Part shown: positions 14,844 to 23,831 of the stretch, in pieces
Numbering within the stretch: the stretch's first letter is position 1
How the letters are laid out: every line of letters starts with the position of its first letter
Assembly: GCF_009720825.1 (NCBI RefSeq)
Contig: NZ_WNKY01000058.1
Coordinates: 1 to 34,215, forward strand
From: Duganella radicis
GTDB lineage: Bacteria; Pseudomonadota; Gammaproteobacteria; Burkholderiales; Burkholderiaceae_D
DNA: 34,215 nucleotides
Direction of reading: 5' to 3'
Notes under the pieces: generated by a model
What the model saw: only the letters and a program-made list of their open reading frames with translations
Databases searched by the model: none
What the model was told of the DNA's origin: nothing
Program-made: the position numbers and the translations under genes

Positions 14844-15409
14844 AATTTAATTCCCTTGGCTTGCAGCGCCTCGGCCAGCGCGTGAGTTGCTCGTGAGCAA
14901 TGCGTTTTGACGCTGCCTTCTGAGCAGCCCATTGCCTCGGCCGTTTCGGCCACATCCATGTCCTGCCAGTAACGCATGAGGAAGGCTTCGCGTTGACGCG
15001 CCGGCAGTTTTTGTATTTCTGCCTCGATAAGGGCGAGCGTTTGCTGGCGTTCCACCTTGTCGGCGCCCGATTCGGCGGCCTCGGTGCCGGCTTCGGCGGC
15101 ATACGATTCGAGTATATCAAAGTCCTCGTGCTCGTCGCCCGAGGGGCCCATGCCGGAAAACAGGCTGACCCAGCTGTTACGGACTTTTTCCCTGCGGAAA
15201 TAATCGAGGATGGTGGTTTGCAGGATACGCTGGAACAGCATCGGCAGCTCGGCGGCCGGCTTGTCGCCGTATTTTTCGGCGAGCTTGATCATCGCGTCCT
15301 GCACGATATCGAGAGCGGATTCGTCCTTGCGTACTGCGTAGACGGCTTGTTTGAAGGCCCGGCGTTCGACGTTTTCGAGGAAGTCGGATAATTCTTTGTC
15401 TGTGGCCAT
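14840..15409 (-). CDS. RNA polymerase sigma factor, ECF-type
   Basis: The 189-residue sigma factor has region 2 at about 20-85 (DIVQDAMIKLAEKYGD, FQRILQTTILDYFRREK) and region 4 at about 125-180. Region 4 shows LPARQREAFLMRYWQDMDVAETAEAMGCSEGSVKTHCSRA, given here as family features: an HTH for -35 binding. A linker with an acidic Ser/Glu-rich stretch separates them. It heads the operon DUF3619-DUF3106-RDD and is divergent from ilvI across 445 bp. The start MATDKELSDFLENVERRAF is the family's usual N-terminus, although no good Shine-Dalgarno is adjacent. The regulon is unknown. Confidence 0.9.
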   Translation of the reverse strand: MATDKELSDFLENVERRAFKQAVYAVRKDESALDIVQDAMIKLAEKYGDKPAAELPMLFQRILQTTILDYFRREKVRNSWVSLFSGMGPSGDEHEDFDILESYAAEAGTEAAESGADKVERQQTLALIEAEIQKLPARQREAFLMRYWQDMDVAETAEAMGCSEGSVKTHCSRATHALAEALQAKGIKL

Positions 15410-15854
15410 GCGTTGGGATGTTTTGAACTGTGGCGCATGCTAGCAAAAAACCTCCTGTTTTGCATGGTTTTACATCAAAAACGATCAATTTCCAAATTAT
15501 CCCTTGCTGAAAAGGGTATGGCGGTGTTACCGTATGGGACGCTTTGAACAACCCCGAAGCTCTATGGTCTGGTCGCAGCAGGCACACAACGCCGCAATCG
15601 ACACGACGCGCTTTCATTTAGTAGGCAGTTTGCTCTCGCCCACGCCACAAGCGTGAGAGGTATGCAACACCACTACGGAAAACCCGGCCAAACGAGAGTT
15701 TGCGCTAGCATCGCTTTGCACGCCACTACGGTTGGCGGAAGAGGCAGTGCGACCGCATAAATAAAGGGAAGCCAGGCAGAGCTGTAGCGGTATTCATACC
15801 CCGTCAGGACAGAGCATCCGATCAATCTCCTATGGACCTTGAAAGGAATGTTTC
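15410..15854 (+). promoter_or_regulatory. 445-bp gene-free region, candidate structured leader of ilvI
   Basis: No convincing gene lies here. The ilvI-proximal part holds several pairing elements. At 15633-15659 CTCT...CACGC pairs with GCGTG-AGAG. At 15689-15702 CAAAC-GAGA-GTTTG forms a GNRA-type loop. Around 15787-15802 CGGTA-TTCA-TACCCCG can pair. CCACTACGG is repeated directly at 15670-15678 and 15723-15731. A cis-acting RNA controlling branched-chain amino acid synthesis is plausible; from memory, an ilvH RNA motif has been described upstream of such genes in betaproteobacteria. No leader peptide with clustered Ile/Val/Leu codons is seen. A Shine-Dalgarno (AAAGGA) precedes ilvI. Confidence 0.45.
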
Positions 15855-17585
<1,731 letters not shown>

Positions 17586-17586
17586 C

Positions 17587-18078
17587 ATGCGACACATTAT
17601 TTCTGTCTTGCTGGAAAACGAAGCCGGCGCGCTGTCGCGCGTGGTGGGCCTGTTCTCGGCCCGTGGCTACAACATCGAAACGCTGACCGTGGCGCCGACC
17701 GAGGACCCAACCCTGTCGCGCATGACCATCGTCACCACCGGCTCGGATGACATCATCGAACAGATCACCAAGCACCTGAACCGCCTGATCGAGGTGGTGA
17801 AGGTGGTGGACCTGACCGAAGGCCAGCACATCGAACGCGAACTGATGCTGATCAAAGTGCGCGCGGTGGGCAAGGAACGCGAGGAAATGAAGCGCACCGC
17901 CGACATCTTCCGTGGCCGCATCATCGACGTCACCGAAAAGAGCTACACGATTGAACTGACCGGCGCCAAGAGCAAGCTCGATGCGTTTATCGATTCGATC
18001 GACCGCGCCTCCATCCTGGAGACGGTCCGTACCGGCGGTTCCGGCATCGGACGCGGCGAACGCATCCTCAAAGTCTAA
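17587..18078 (+). CDS. ilvH: Acetolactate synthase small (regulatory) subunit
   Basis: The 163-residue regulatory subunit binds valine and controls the catalytic subunit. An N-terminal ACT domain starts MRHIISVLLENEAGALSRV and contains FSARGYNIETLTV. The C-terminal domain (about 80-163) carries ELMLIKVRA and the GGSGIGRGERILKV end. Length is typical. It is translated directly after ilvI, giving matched subunit synthesis, and is 50 bp before ilvC. Confidence 0.97.
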   Translation: MRHIISVLLENEAGALSRVVGLFSARGYNIETLTVAPTEDPTLSRMTIVTTGSDDIIEQITKHLNRLIEVVKVVDLTEGQHIERELMLIKVRAVGKEREEMKRTADIFRGRIIDVTEKSYTIELTGAKSKLDAFIDSIDRASILETVRTGGSGIGRGERILKV

Positions 18079-18128
18079 GCAAGATCAAGCAACACGCATC
18101 TCATATAACGAATTTACTAGGAATGAAC

Positions 18129-19145
18129 ATGAAAGTTTTCTACGACAAAGACGCTGACCTCTCCCTGATCAAAGGCAAAAACGTGGCCATCATCGGCTAC
18201 GGCTCGCAGGGCCACGCACACGCGCAAAACCTGAGCGATTCGGGCGTGAACGTGACCGTCGGCCTGCGCAAAGGCGGCTCGTCCTGGAACAAGGTCGAGA
18301 AAGCCGGCCTGAAAGTCGCGGAAGTGAACGACGCAGTGAAAGCCGCCGACGTCATCATGATCCTGCTGCCGGACGAGAACATCGCCCAGGTGTACAACGA
18401 AAACGTCGCGCCGAACGCCAAGCAGGGTGCAGTGCTGGCCTTCGCCCACGGCTTCAACGTGCACTACGGCCAGGTTCAGCCGCGTGCCGACCTGGACGTG
18501 ATCATGGTTGCGCCGAAGGCCCCGGGCCACACCGTGCGCGCCACCTACACCCAGGGTGGCGGCGTGCCGCACCTGATCGCCGTGTACCAGGACAAGTCCG
18601 GCATCGCCCGCGACATCGCCCTGTCGTACGCCTCGGCCAACGGCGGCGGCCGTGCCGGCATCATCGAAACCAACTTCCGCGAAGAGACCGAGACCGACCT
18701 GTTCGGCGAGCAGGCGGTTCTGTGCGGTGGCGCGGTTGAGCTGATCAAGGCGGGCTTCGAGACCCTGGTGGAAGCCGGCTACGCGCCAGAGATGGCCTAC
18801 TTCGAATGCCTGCACGAGCTGAAACTGATCGTCGACCTGATCTACGAAGGCGGCATCGCCAACATGAACTACTCGATCTCGAACAACGCCGAATACGGCG
18901 AGTACGTGACCGGCCCGCGTGTGGTGACCGAAGACACCAAGAACGCCATGCGTCAGTGCCTGAAAGACATCCAGACCGGTGAATACGCTAAATCGTTCAT
19001 CCTGGAAAACAAAGCCGGCGCCCCGACCCTGATCTCGCGCCGCCGCCTGACCGCCGAGCACCAGATCGAAGAAGTCGGCGCCAAACTGCGCGCCATGATG
19101 CCTTGGATCGCCAAAAACAAAATGGTTGACCAGTCGAAGAACTAA
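18129..19145 (+). CDS. ilvC: Ketol-acid reductoisomerase, class I
   Basis: IlvC (338 residues, the usual class I length) isomerises and reduces acetolactate or acetohydroxybutyrate with NADPH. The nucleotide-binding loop GYGSQGHAHAQNL is at about 24-36; the knotted C-terminal domain contains Mg-binding acidic residues in EETETDLFGEQ and the FECLHELKLIVDL helix. ATG 18129 gives the standard MKVFYDKDADL start and sits seven bases after AGGA; an in-frame ATG at 18123 is too close to that site. It is the last gene of ilvIHC and is followed by a terminator. Confidence 0.97.
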   Translation: MKVFYDKDADLSLIKGKNVAIIGYGSQGHAHAQNLSDSGVNVTVGLRKGGSSWNKVEKAGLKVAEVNDAVKAADVIMILLPDENIAQVYNENVAPNAKQGAVLAFAHGFNVHYGQVQPRADLDVIMVAPKAPGHTVRATYTQGGGVPHLIAVYQDKSGIARDIALSYASANGGGRAGIIETNFREETETDLFGEQAVLCGGAVELIKAGFETLVEAGYAPEMAYFECLHELKLIVDLIYEGGIANMNYSISNNAEYGEYVTGPRVVTEDTKNAMRQCLKDIQTGEYAKSFILENKAGAPTLISRRRLTAEHQIEEVGAKLRAMMPWIAKNKMVDQSKN

Positions 19146-19162
19146 TCAGTTCCTCCTCACGC

Positions 19163-19191
19163 AAAAAAGCCGGCTTCGCGCCGGCTTTTTT
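19163..19191. terminator. Bidirectional intrinsic terminator after ilvC
   Basis: The arms AAAAAAGCCGGC (19163-19174) and GCCGGCTTTTTT (19180-19191) pair over 12 bp with a 5-base loop. A T-run is present on either strand, so it can stop ilvIHC from the left and the small membrane gene from the right. The stop codon of the minus-strand gene (19190-19192) overlaps the right arm. Confidence 0.93.
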
Positions 19192-19438
19192 ATTTCTGGA
19201 ATTGATAAGCGAGGATGCAGAGCAGGACCAGGCAAGCGATGCCGACGACCATGGTGAAGGCGCCGGAGACGATGAGCTTGCCATCGGCACGGGTGTAGAT
19301 GACAGTCGAGCTGTAGATCGCTTCCTTGGGCGTCTCCGCGCGAGCGCGCCCCAGTGAGACGATGGGAATGACGACCTGGCCCACGCCGTAGAACACGACA
19401 TCGAATAGTAGCGGCACGAAAAATTCCAGAATCGCCAT
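19190..19438 (-). CDS. Small two-helix membrane protein, unknown function
   Basis: The 82-residue protein has a hydrophobic N-terminal helix (about 3-28, FFVPLLFDVVFYGVGQVVIPIVSL) and a second at about 57-79 (SGAFTMVVGIACLVLLCILAY), joined by a polar loop with YSSTVIYTRADGK. It has no motif I recognise. Evidence that it is real includes an AGGAGG Shine-Dalgarno (19445-19450 on the minus strand), an upstream promoter-like sequence and the terminator at its end. Confidence 0.65.
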   Translation of the reverse strand: MAILEFFVPLLFDVVFYGVGQVVIPIVSLGRARAETPKEAIYSSTVIYTRADGKLIVSGAFTMVVGIACLVLLCILAYQFQK

Positions 19439-19461
19439 CGTCAGCCTCCTGATGAAATCGC

Positions 19462-19489
19462 ATCATAGCAAGCTTCCCGCCCCCCTCAA
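19462..19489 (-). promoter_or_regulatory. Probable sigma-70 promoter of the small membrane gene
   Basis: On the minus strand TTGAGG (19489-19484) is followed after 16 bp by TATGAT (19467-19462). Both hexamers are close to consensus, and the ATG of the small membrane gene is 23 bp beyond the -10. Confidence 0.55.
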
Positions 19490-19510
19490 TTAGCGCATCC
19501 TTAAGCTTCA

Positions 19511-19648
19511 ATTCGGGGTCAGCTCTGTCATTTGGACAGCCGTACCAGTTCTTTGATTTATCTCAATACGCGGAAATGGCCGTTTTCGCGTGTTGATATA
19601 TCTCAAACATTTGTGCTGAGTGTCCGAATGTCAGATCTGACCCCGAAT
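19511..19648. repeat. 138-bp palindromic REPIN/MITE-like element
   Basis: The element is bounded by 28-bp imperfect inverted repeats (25 of 28 match). The left arm begins ATTCGGGGTCAGCTCTGTCA at 19511, the right arm ends TGTCAGATCTGACCCCGAAT at 19648. The middle is also symmetric: ACGCG...CGCGT with a GGCC core (19568-19591) centred on exactly the same point, 19579.5, as the outer arms. TTGATTTATCTCAA and TTGATATATCTCAA flank the core as near-identical copies. The whole unit can fold as one long hairpin. It has no coding capacity. Sequences with GGGGTCAG ends are, to my knowledge, often associated with REP-associated tyrosine transposases, but no transposase is in this window. Confidence 0.75.
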
Positions 19649-19736
19649 CTGTTACATATGGTCACTATGTCTTACAGGTATGTTTTGTGAATTCGGGTAA
19701 AGTGCGGCTTGTCGTAACTTTAACTTTGGAGCCCGC

Positions 19737-20501
19737 ATGACTATCTTGAAAAACTTCGCTGCCGTTGCTGCCATCACCTCGATCGCGCTGGCCGCGCACG
19801 CCGCTCCGACGGAATCGCTGCCGACCACCGGCGCGCTGGTGGTGGTGCCAGCCTACGGCGAAGTGAAACACGCCAATGACCAAGCCGTCGTCACGCTGGC
19901 CATTGAAGAACAGGACAAGGACAAAGCCGCCGCCGCATCGCGCGTCAATCAGAAAATGAAGCAGGGCCTGGACATCGTCAAGAAGGAAGACCCGCAAGCC
20001 GGCCTGAAAACGCAAGGCTATTACACCTACCCGGTCTACCCGGAGGAGCGCGTGCTGCCGAATGGCCAGCCGGTCAAACAACGCGTGCCCACCGCCTGGC
20101 GCGTCGGCCAGTATCTGGAGGTGACCACCACCAATCTCGATAAACTGCCAAAAACCGTGGCAGCCGCCCAGAAGATCCTGACCCTGAACGGCATCAACTT
20201 CGGCCTCACGCCTGAAGCCACCAAAAAGCTCGATGACCAGCGCATCGCCGCCACCTACCAGAACCTGAACGAGCGCATCGGCTTCATCGCCACCGCCATG
20301 GGCCGCAAGGTGGGCGACGCCGTGCTCGATACGGTCGACTTTGAGGGCTCCGGCAATTACACCGAGGCGCGCCCGGCCGCCGAACCGGTGATGATGCGCC
20401 TGTCGAAAGCCGCCGACAACACGAATGTGGCCGAGCCAAGCTTCGAGCCGGGCGAGACCACCCTGCAAATGCATCTGGTCGGCAAGGTGCGATTCAAGTA
20501 A
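19737..20501 (+). CDS. SIMPL-domain (DUF541) periplasmic protein, copy 1
   Basis: The 254-residue protein has a signal peptide ending near AAHAAP and a single SIMPL domain. Typical segments are VVPAYGEVKHANDQAVVTLAIEEQ given in parts: a beta-strand start with DKDKAAAASRVNQKMKQG, then YYTYPVYPEE, WRVGQYLEVTT and the C-terminal LVGKVRFK. SIMPL proteins are periplasmic or membrane-associated with roles suggested in stress tolerance; the biochemical function is unknown. It is followed by a paralogue 53 bp downstream with very similar sequence, so the two arose by tandem duplication. A Shine-Dalgarno (TTGGAGC) precedes the ATG. Confidence 0.85.
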   Translation: MTILKNFAAVAAITSIALAAHAAPTESLPTTGALVVVPAYGEVKHANDQAVVTLAIEEQDKDKAAAASRVNQKMKQGLDIVKKEDPQAGLKTQGYYTYPVYPEERVLPNGQPVKQRVPTAWRVGQYLEVTTTNLDKLPKTVAAAQKILTLNGINFGLTPEATKKLDDQRIAATYQNLNERIGFIATAMGRKVGDAVLDTVDFEGSGNYTEARPAAEPVMMRLSKAADNTNVAEPSFEPGETTLQMHLVGKVRFK

Positions 20502-20512
20502 GTCCGCAGTGT

Positions 20513-20540
20513 TTGAGGTAAAGTATTATTTTTATCTCAA
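20513..20540 (+). promoter_or_regulatory. Hairpin between the two SIMPL genes
   Basis: TTGAGGTAAA (20513-20522) pairs with TTTATCTCAA (20531-20540), with one G-T pair, around GTATTATT. It lies just before the ribosome-binding sequence TGGAGC of SIMPL copy 2. The right arm TTTATCTCAA also occurs in the palindromic element at 19511-19648. It may affect translation of copy 2 or mRNA stability. Confidence 0.45.
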
Positions 20541-20554
20541 CACTGGAGCTTGCC

Positions 20555-21307
20555 ATGAAATACCTTGTTGCCGCCGCCCTGGCGGCCTGTGTTTTGTCCG
20601 TCCATGCGCAATCGCTGTCCACCGCCGGCACGCTGGTGGTGGTGCCGGCTTTCGGCGAGGTCAAGCGCGCCAACGACCAGGCCACGGTGACGCTGTCGGT
20701 TGAAGAGATCGACAAGGACAAGGCCGCCGCCGCCTCGCGCGTCAACACGAAAATGAAGCAGGGGCTGGAGATCGTCAAGAAGGCCGATCCGCAAGCCAGC
20801 CTGAAAACCCAGAATTACTACACCTATCCGGTCTATCCGGAAGAACCGCCGCTGCAACCGGGCCAACTGCGCAAGCCGCGCGTGCCAACCTCGTGGCGCG
20901 TGGGCCAATCCCTGCAAATGACGACATCCAATTTGGACAGTCTGCCGCGCACCGTCGCTGCTGCCCAGGCCATCCTCAGCCTGAATTATCTGCATTTCAG
21001 TCTGACGCCCGAGGCCACGCGCCAACTGGAGGATCAGCGCATTGCCGCCACTTATCAGAACTTGAATGAGCGTATCAACTCGATTGCCAAGGCCATGGGC
21101 CGCAAGGTCAGCGACGCGGTGCTCGATACGGTGGACTTCGAGGGCTCCGGCAACTACAGCAACCGTGTGGAAGTGAGCGGCTCGCGCGCGCTGGCCATGG
21201 CAGCCGCACCGGCGCCGCCACCCGCGCCGAGCGTGGCCGAGCCAAGCTTCGAGCCGGGCGAAACCACGCTGACGATGCGACTGGTGGGTAAGGTGCGCTT
21301 CAAGTAA
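20555..21307 (+). CDS. SIMPL-domain (DUF541) periplasmic protein, copy 2
   Basis: The 250-residue paralogue of the preceding gene has a shorter signal peptide (MKYLVAAALAACVLSVHAQS). It shares long stretches with copy 1, for example DKDKAAAASRVN, NYYTYPVYPEE, QRIAATYQNLNERI and the ends VAEPSFEPGETTL and LVGKVRFK. Differences are concentrated in the signal peptide and in the Ala/Pro-rich linker near residue 215-228 (AAAPAPPPAPS). Retention of both copies suggests they are not fully redundant, perhaps with different expression or partners. Confidence 0.85.
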   Translation: MKYLVAAALAACVLSVHAQSLSTAGTLVVVPAFGEVKRANDQATVTLSVEEIDKDKAAAASRVNTKMKQGLEIVKKADPQASLKTQNYYTYPVYPEEPPLQPGQLRKPRVPTSWRVGQSLQMTTSNLDSLPRTVAAAQAILSLNYLHFSLTPEATRQLEDQRIAATYQNLNERINSIAKAMGRKVSDAVLDTVDFEGSGNYSNRVEVSGSRALAMAAAPAPPPAPSVAEPSFEPGETTLTMRLVGKVRFK

Positions 21308-21327
21308 GCGGGCGCCTCCTCTATAAT
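21299..21327 (+). promoter_or_regulatory. Probable pssA promoter
   Basis: A perfect TATAAT lies at 21322-21327, with TTCAAG (21299-21304) 17 bp upstream as a weak -35. The -35 overlaps the stop codon of SIMPL copy 2. The pssA ATG is 35 bp downstream of the -10. Confidence 0.55.
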
Positions 21328-21362
21328 GGTGGCGCAACTCAGATAACCAGAAACGGACCACT

Positions 21363-22241
21363 ATGCCCAACTTTCCCCGCCGCCGCGCCAAAAACAGCGC
21401 GGCCCAAGCCAAGCTGCCCAAAACGTCGCGTTTCAGCCGTTTTGCACGCCGCGCCCGCGGAGAGGATCTGGACCGTCCGCGCCATCGTGGCATTTACCTG
21501 TTGCCGAATGCCTTCACCACGGCCGCGCTGTTCTGCGGTTTCTACGCCATCGTCATGGCGATGAATCAGAAATTTGAGCACGCCGCCTGGGCCATCTTCA
21601 TCGCCATGGTGCTCGATGGACTGGACGGCCGCGTTGCCCGCCTGACCAACACGCAGAGCGAATTCGGCGCGCAGTACGATTCGCTGTCGGACATGGTGTC
21701 CTTCGGCGCCGCGCCGGCGCTGGTGATGTATGAATGGTCGCTGCGCGGCCTGGGCAAGCTGGGTTGGATCGCCGCCTTCGTCTACTGCGCCGGCGCCGCC
21801 CTGCGCCTCGCGCGCTTCAATACCAATATCGAAGTGGTGGACAAGCGCTACTTCCAGGGCATGCCCTCGCCGTCGGCCGCCGCGCTGATGGCCGGTTTCA
21901 TTCTGATGATCCTCGATCTGGAAGCCGACGTCTCCGGCCTGGAGATGGCCTGGGTCTCGTGGGGCATCGCCATCTTCGCCGGCCTGACCATGGTCAGCAA
22001 CGTGCCGTTCTATAGTTTCAAGGATGTGAACTTCCGCAAGCCAGTGCCATTCATCGGCGTGTTCCTGATCGCGCTTGGCCTGGCGCTGATTGCGATCAAG
22101 CCGGCGGCCACACTGTGGCCTCTGTTTGCGATTTACGGCCTGTCGGGTTACGGGGTCGCTGCGTGGCGCGCGGCCAAAGGCAAGAAGGTCAGTCTGATCC
22201 AGACCGAGATGGACAGCGACGATCCGAGCGAGCGTCATTAA
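21363..22241 (+). CDS. pssA: CDP-diacylglycerol-serine O-phosphatidyltransferase
   Basis: This inner-membrane enzyme of 292 residues makes phosphatidylserine, the precursor of phosphatidylethanolamine. The CDP-alcohol phosphatidyltransferase signature DGxxAR(x8)GxxxDxxxD is complete: DGRVAR, then G and the two Asp residues in GAQYDSLSD (about residues 84-106). A basic N-terminal tail (about 1-40) is followed by roughly seven hydrophobic helices. Its partner psd is not in this window. LeuA follows 42 bp downstream. Confidence 0.94.
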   Translation: MPNFPRRRAKNSAAQAKLPKTSRFSRFARRARGEDLDRPRHRGIYLLPNAFTTAALFCGFYAIVMAMNQKFEHAAWAIFIAMVLDGLDGRVARLTNTQSEFGAQYDSLSDMVSFGAAPALVMYEWSLRGLGKLGWIAAFVYCAGAALRLARFNTNIEVVDKRYFQGMPSPSAAALMAGFILMILDLEADVSGLEMAWVSWGIAIFAGLTMVSNVPFYSFKDVNFRKPVPFIGVFLIALGLALIAIKPAATLWPLFAIYGLSGYGVAAWRAAKGKKVSLIQTEMDSDDPSERH

Positions 22242-22283
22242 ACCGATAGGGCGGCAGGCCCTGGGCAGATTCAAGGAGCAATC

Positions 22284-23831
22284 ATGAGTAACTCATCCAA
22301 CCGCCTGATCATCTTCGACACCACGCTGCGCGACGGCGAGCAATCGCCGGGCGCCTCGATGACCAAGGACGAGAAGGTCCGCATCGCCAAACAGCTGGAG
22401 CGCCTGCGGGTGGATGTCATCGAGGCTGGCTTTGCGGCTGCATCGCCCGGCGATTTCGAATCGATCAAGGCCATCGCTTCGGCGGTGCGCGAGTCCACCA
22501 TCTGCTCGCTGTCGCGCGCCAATGACCGCGACATCGCCCGTGCCGCCGAAGCGCTGCTGCCGGCCGAGCGCAAACGCATCCACACCTTCATCGCCACCTC
22601 CAAGCTGCACATGGAGGCCAAGCTGCGCATGCTGCCGGAGCAGGTGCTGGAGCAGGCCCGCAACGCGGTGCGCTTCGCCCGCCAGCACACGGACGATATC
22701 GAATTCAGTCCGGAAGACGGCAGCCGCTCGGATGAGGATTTCCTGTGTCGCGTGCTGGAAGGCGTGATCGCCGAAGGCGCTACCACCATCAACTTCCCGG
22801 ACACCGTGGGCTATGCCGTGCCGGAACTGTTCGGCGAAACCATCCGCCGCCTGCGCGAGCGCATTCCGAATTCCGACAAGGCCGTGTGGTCGGTGCACTG
22901 CCATAACGATCTTGGCCTGGCGGTCGCCAACTCGCTGGCCGGCGTGGTGATCGGCGGCGCGCGCCAAATCGAGTGCACCATCAATGGCCTTGGCGAGCGC
23001 GCTGGTAACACGGCGCTGGAAGAGGTGGTGATGGCGCTGCGTACGCGCGGCGGCTACTACAATCTCGAATGCGGCATCGACACCACGCAGATCGTGGCGG
23101 CGTCCAAGATGGTGTCGCAGATTACCGGCTTTGCGGTGCAGCCGAACAAGGCGGTGGTGGGCGCGAACGCGTTTGCCCACGCATCGGGCATCCATCAGGA
23201 TGGCATGCTGAAGTCGCGCGAGACTTACGAGATCATGCGCGCCGAAGACGTGGGCTGGACCGCGACCAAGATCGTGCTGGGCAAGCTGTCCGGCCGCAAC
23301 GCCTTCAAGCAGCGATTGCAGGAGCTGGGCATCGATCTGGAATCGGAGGCCGAGGTCAACGCGGCCTTTGCCCGCTTCAAGGAACTGGCCGACCGCAAGG
23401 CCGATATTTTTGACGAGGACATTCTGGCGCTGGTGTCGGACGAGCAGCAGTCGCAGGAGAGCGAGTTCTATCGCTTCGTCTCGCTGGAGCAGCGCTCGGC
23501 CAGCGGCGAGACGCCGACGGCGAAAATCGTGTTCCATGTCGACGGTGAAGAACACGTCAGCGAAGGACGCGGCGATGGACCGGTCGATGCGACCGTCAAC
23601 GCCATCGAGGGCGAGGTAGGCAGCGGCGCGGAGCTGGTGCTGTTCTCGGTGAACGCCATCAGCACCGGCACCCAGTCGCAAGGCGAGGTGACGATGCGCT
23701 TGTCGAAAGAAGGCCGCATCGTCAATGGCGTGGGCGCGGACCCGGACATTATCGTGGCGTCGGCCAAGGCCTATCTGTCGGCGCTGAACAAACTGCATTC
23801 CAAGATTGAACGGGTAAATCCACAACCATGA
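22284..23831 (+). CDS. leuA: 2-isopropylmalate synthase
   Basis: LeuA (515 residues) condenses acetyl-CoA with 2-ketoisovalerate, the first committed step to leucine. The catalytic TIM barrel shows LRDGEQSPGAS at residues 13-23 and the metal-binding HCHNDLGLAVAN (about 203-214). The GIHQDGMLK motif lies at about 303-311. The C-terminal regulatory domain (about 390-510) is the leucine-feedback site. A good Shine-Dalgarno (AAGGAG) precedes the ATG. Its stop overlaps the start of the sugar kinase (ATGA). Confidence 0.97.
   Translation: MSNSSNRLIIFDTTLRDGEQSPGASMTKDEKVRIAKQLERLRVDVIEAGFAAASPGDFESIKAIASAVRESTICSLSRANDRDIARAAEALLPAERKRIHTFIATSKLHMEAKLRMLPEQVLEQARNAVRFARQHTDDIEFSPEDGSRSDEDFLCRVLEGVIAEGATTINFPDTVGYAVPELFGETIRRLRERIPNSDKAVWSVHCHNDLGLAVANSLAGVVIGGARQIECTINGLGERAGNTALEEVVMALRTRGGYYNLECGIDTTQIVAASKMVSQITGFAVQPNKAVVGANAFAHASGIHQDGMLKSRETYEIMRAEDVGWTATKIVLGKLSGRNAFKQRLQELGIDLESEAEVNAAFARFKELADRKADIFDEDILALVSDEQQSQESEFYRFVSLEQRSASGETPTAKIVFHVDGEEHVSEGRGDGPVDATVNAIEGEVGSGAELVLFSVNAISTGTQSQGEVTMRLSKEGRIVNGVGADPDIIVASAKAYLSALNKLHSKIERVNPQP

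Noticed and set aside
15289..15438. 49-codon minus-strand upstream ORF overlapping the sigma-factor start, with AGGAGG at 15451-15456
   Set aside because: The spacing to its ATG is long (12 bp) and the peptide has no recognisable features; kept only as a possible source of translational control.
15519..15760. Short ORFs in the ilvI leader as attenuator peptides
   Set aside because: They have poor ribosome-binding sites and no run of Ile, Val or Leu codons.
22248..22262. Small hairpin AGGGC-GGCAG-GCCCT between pssA and leuA
   Set aside because: Only five base pairs and no T-run; too weak to call a terminator or regulator.
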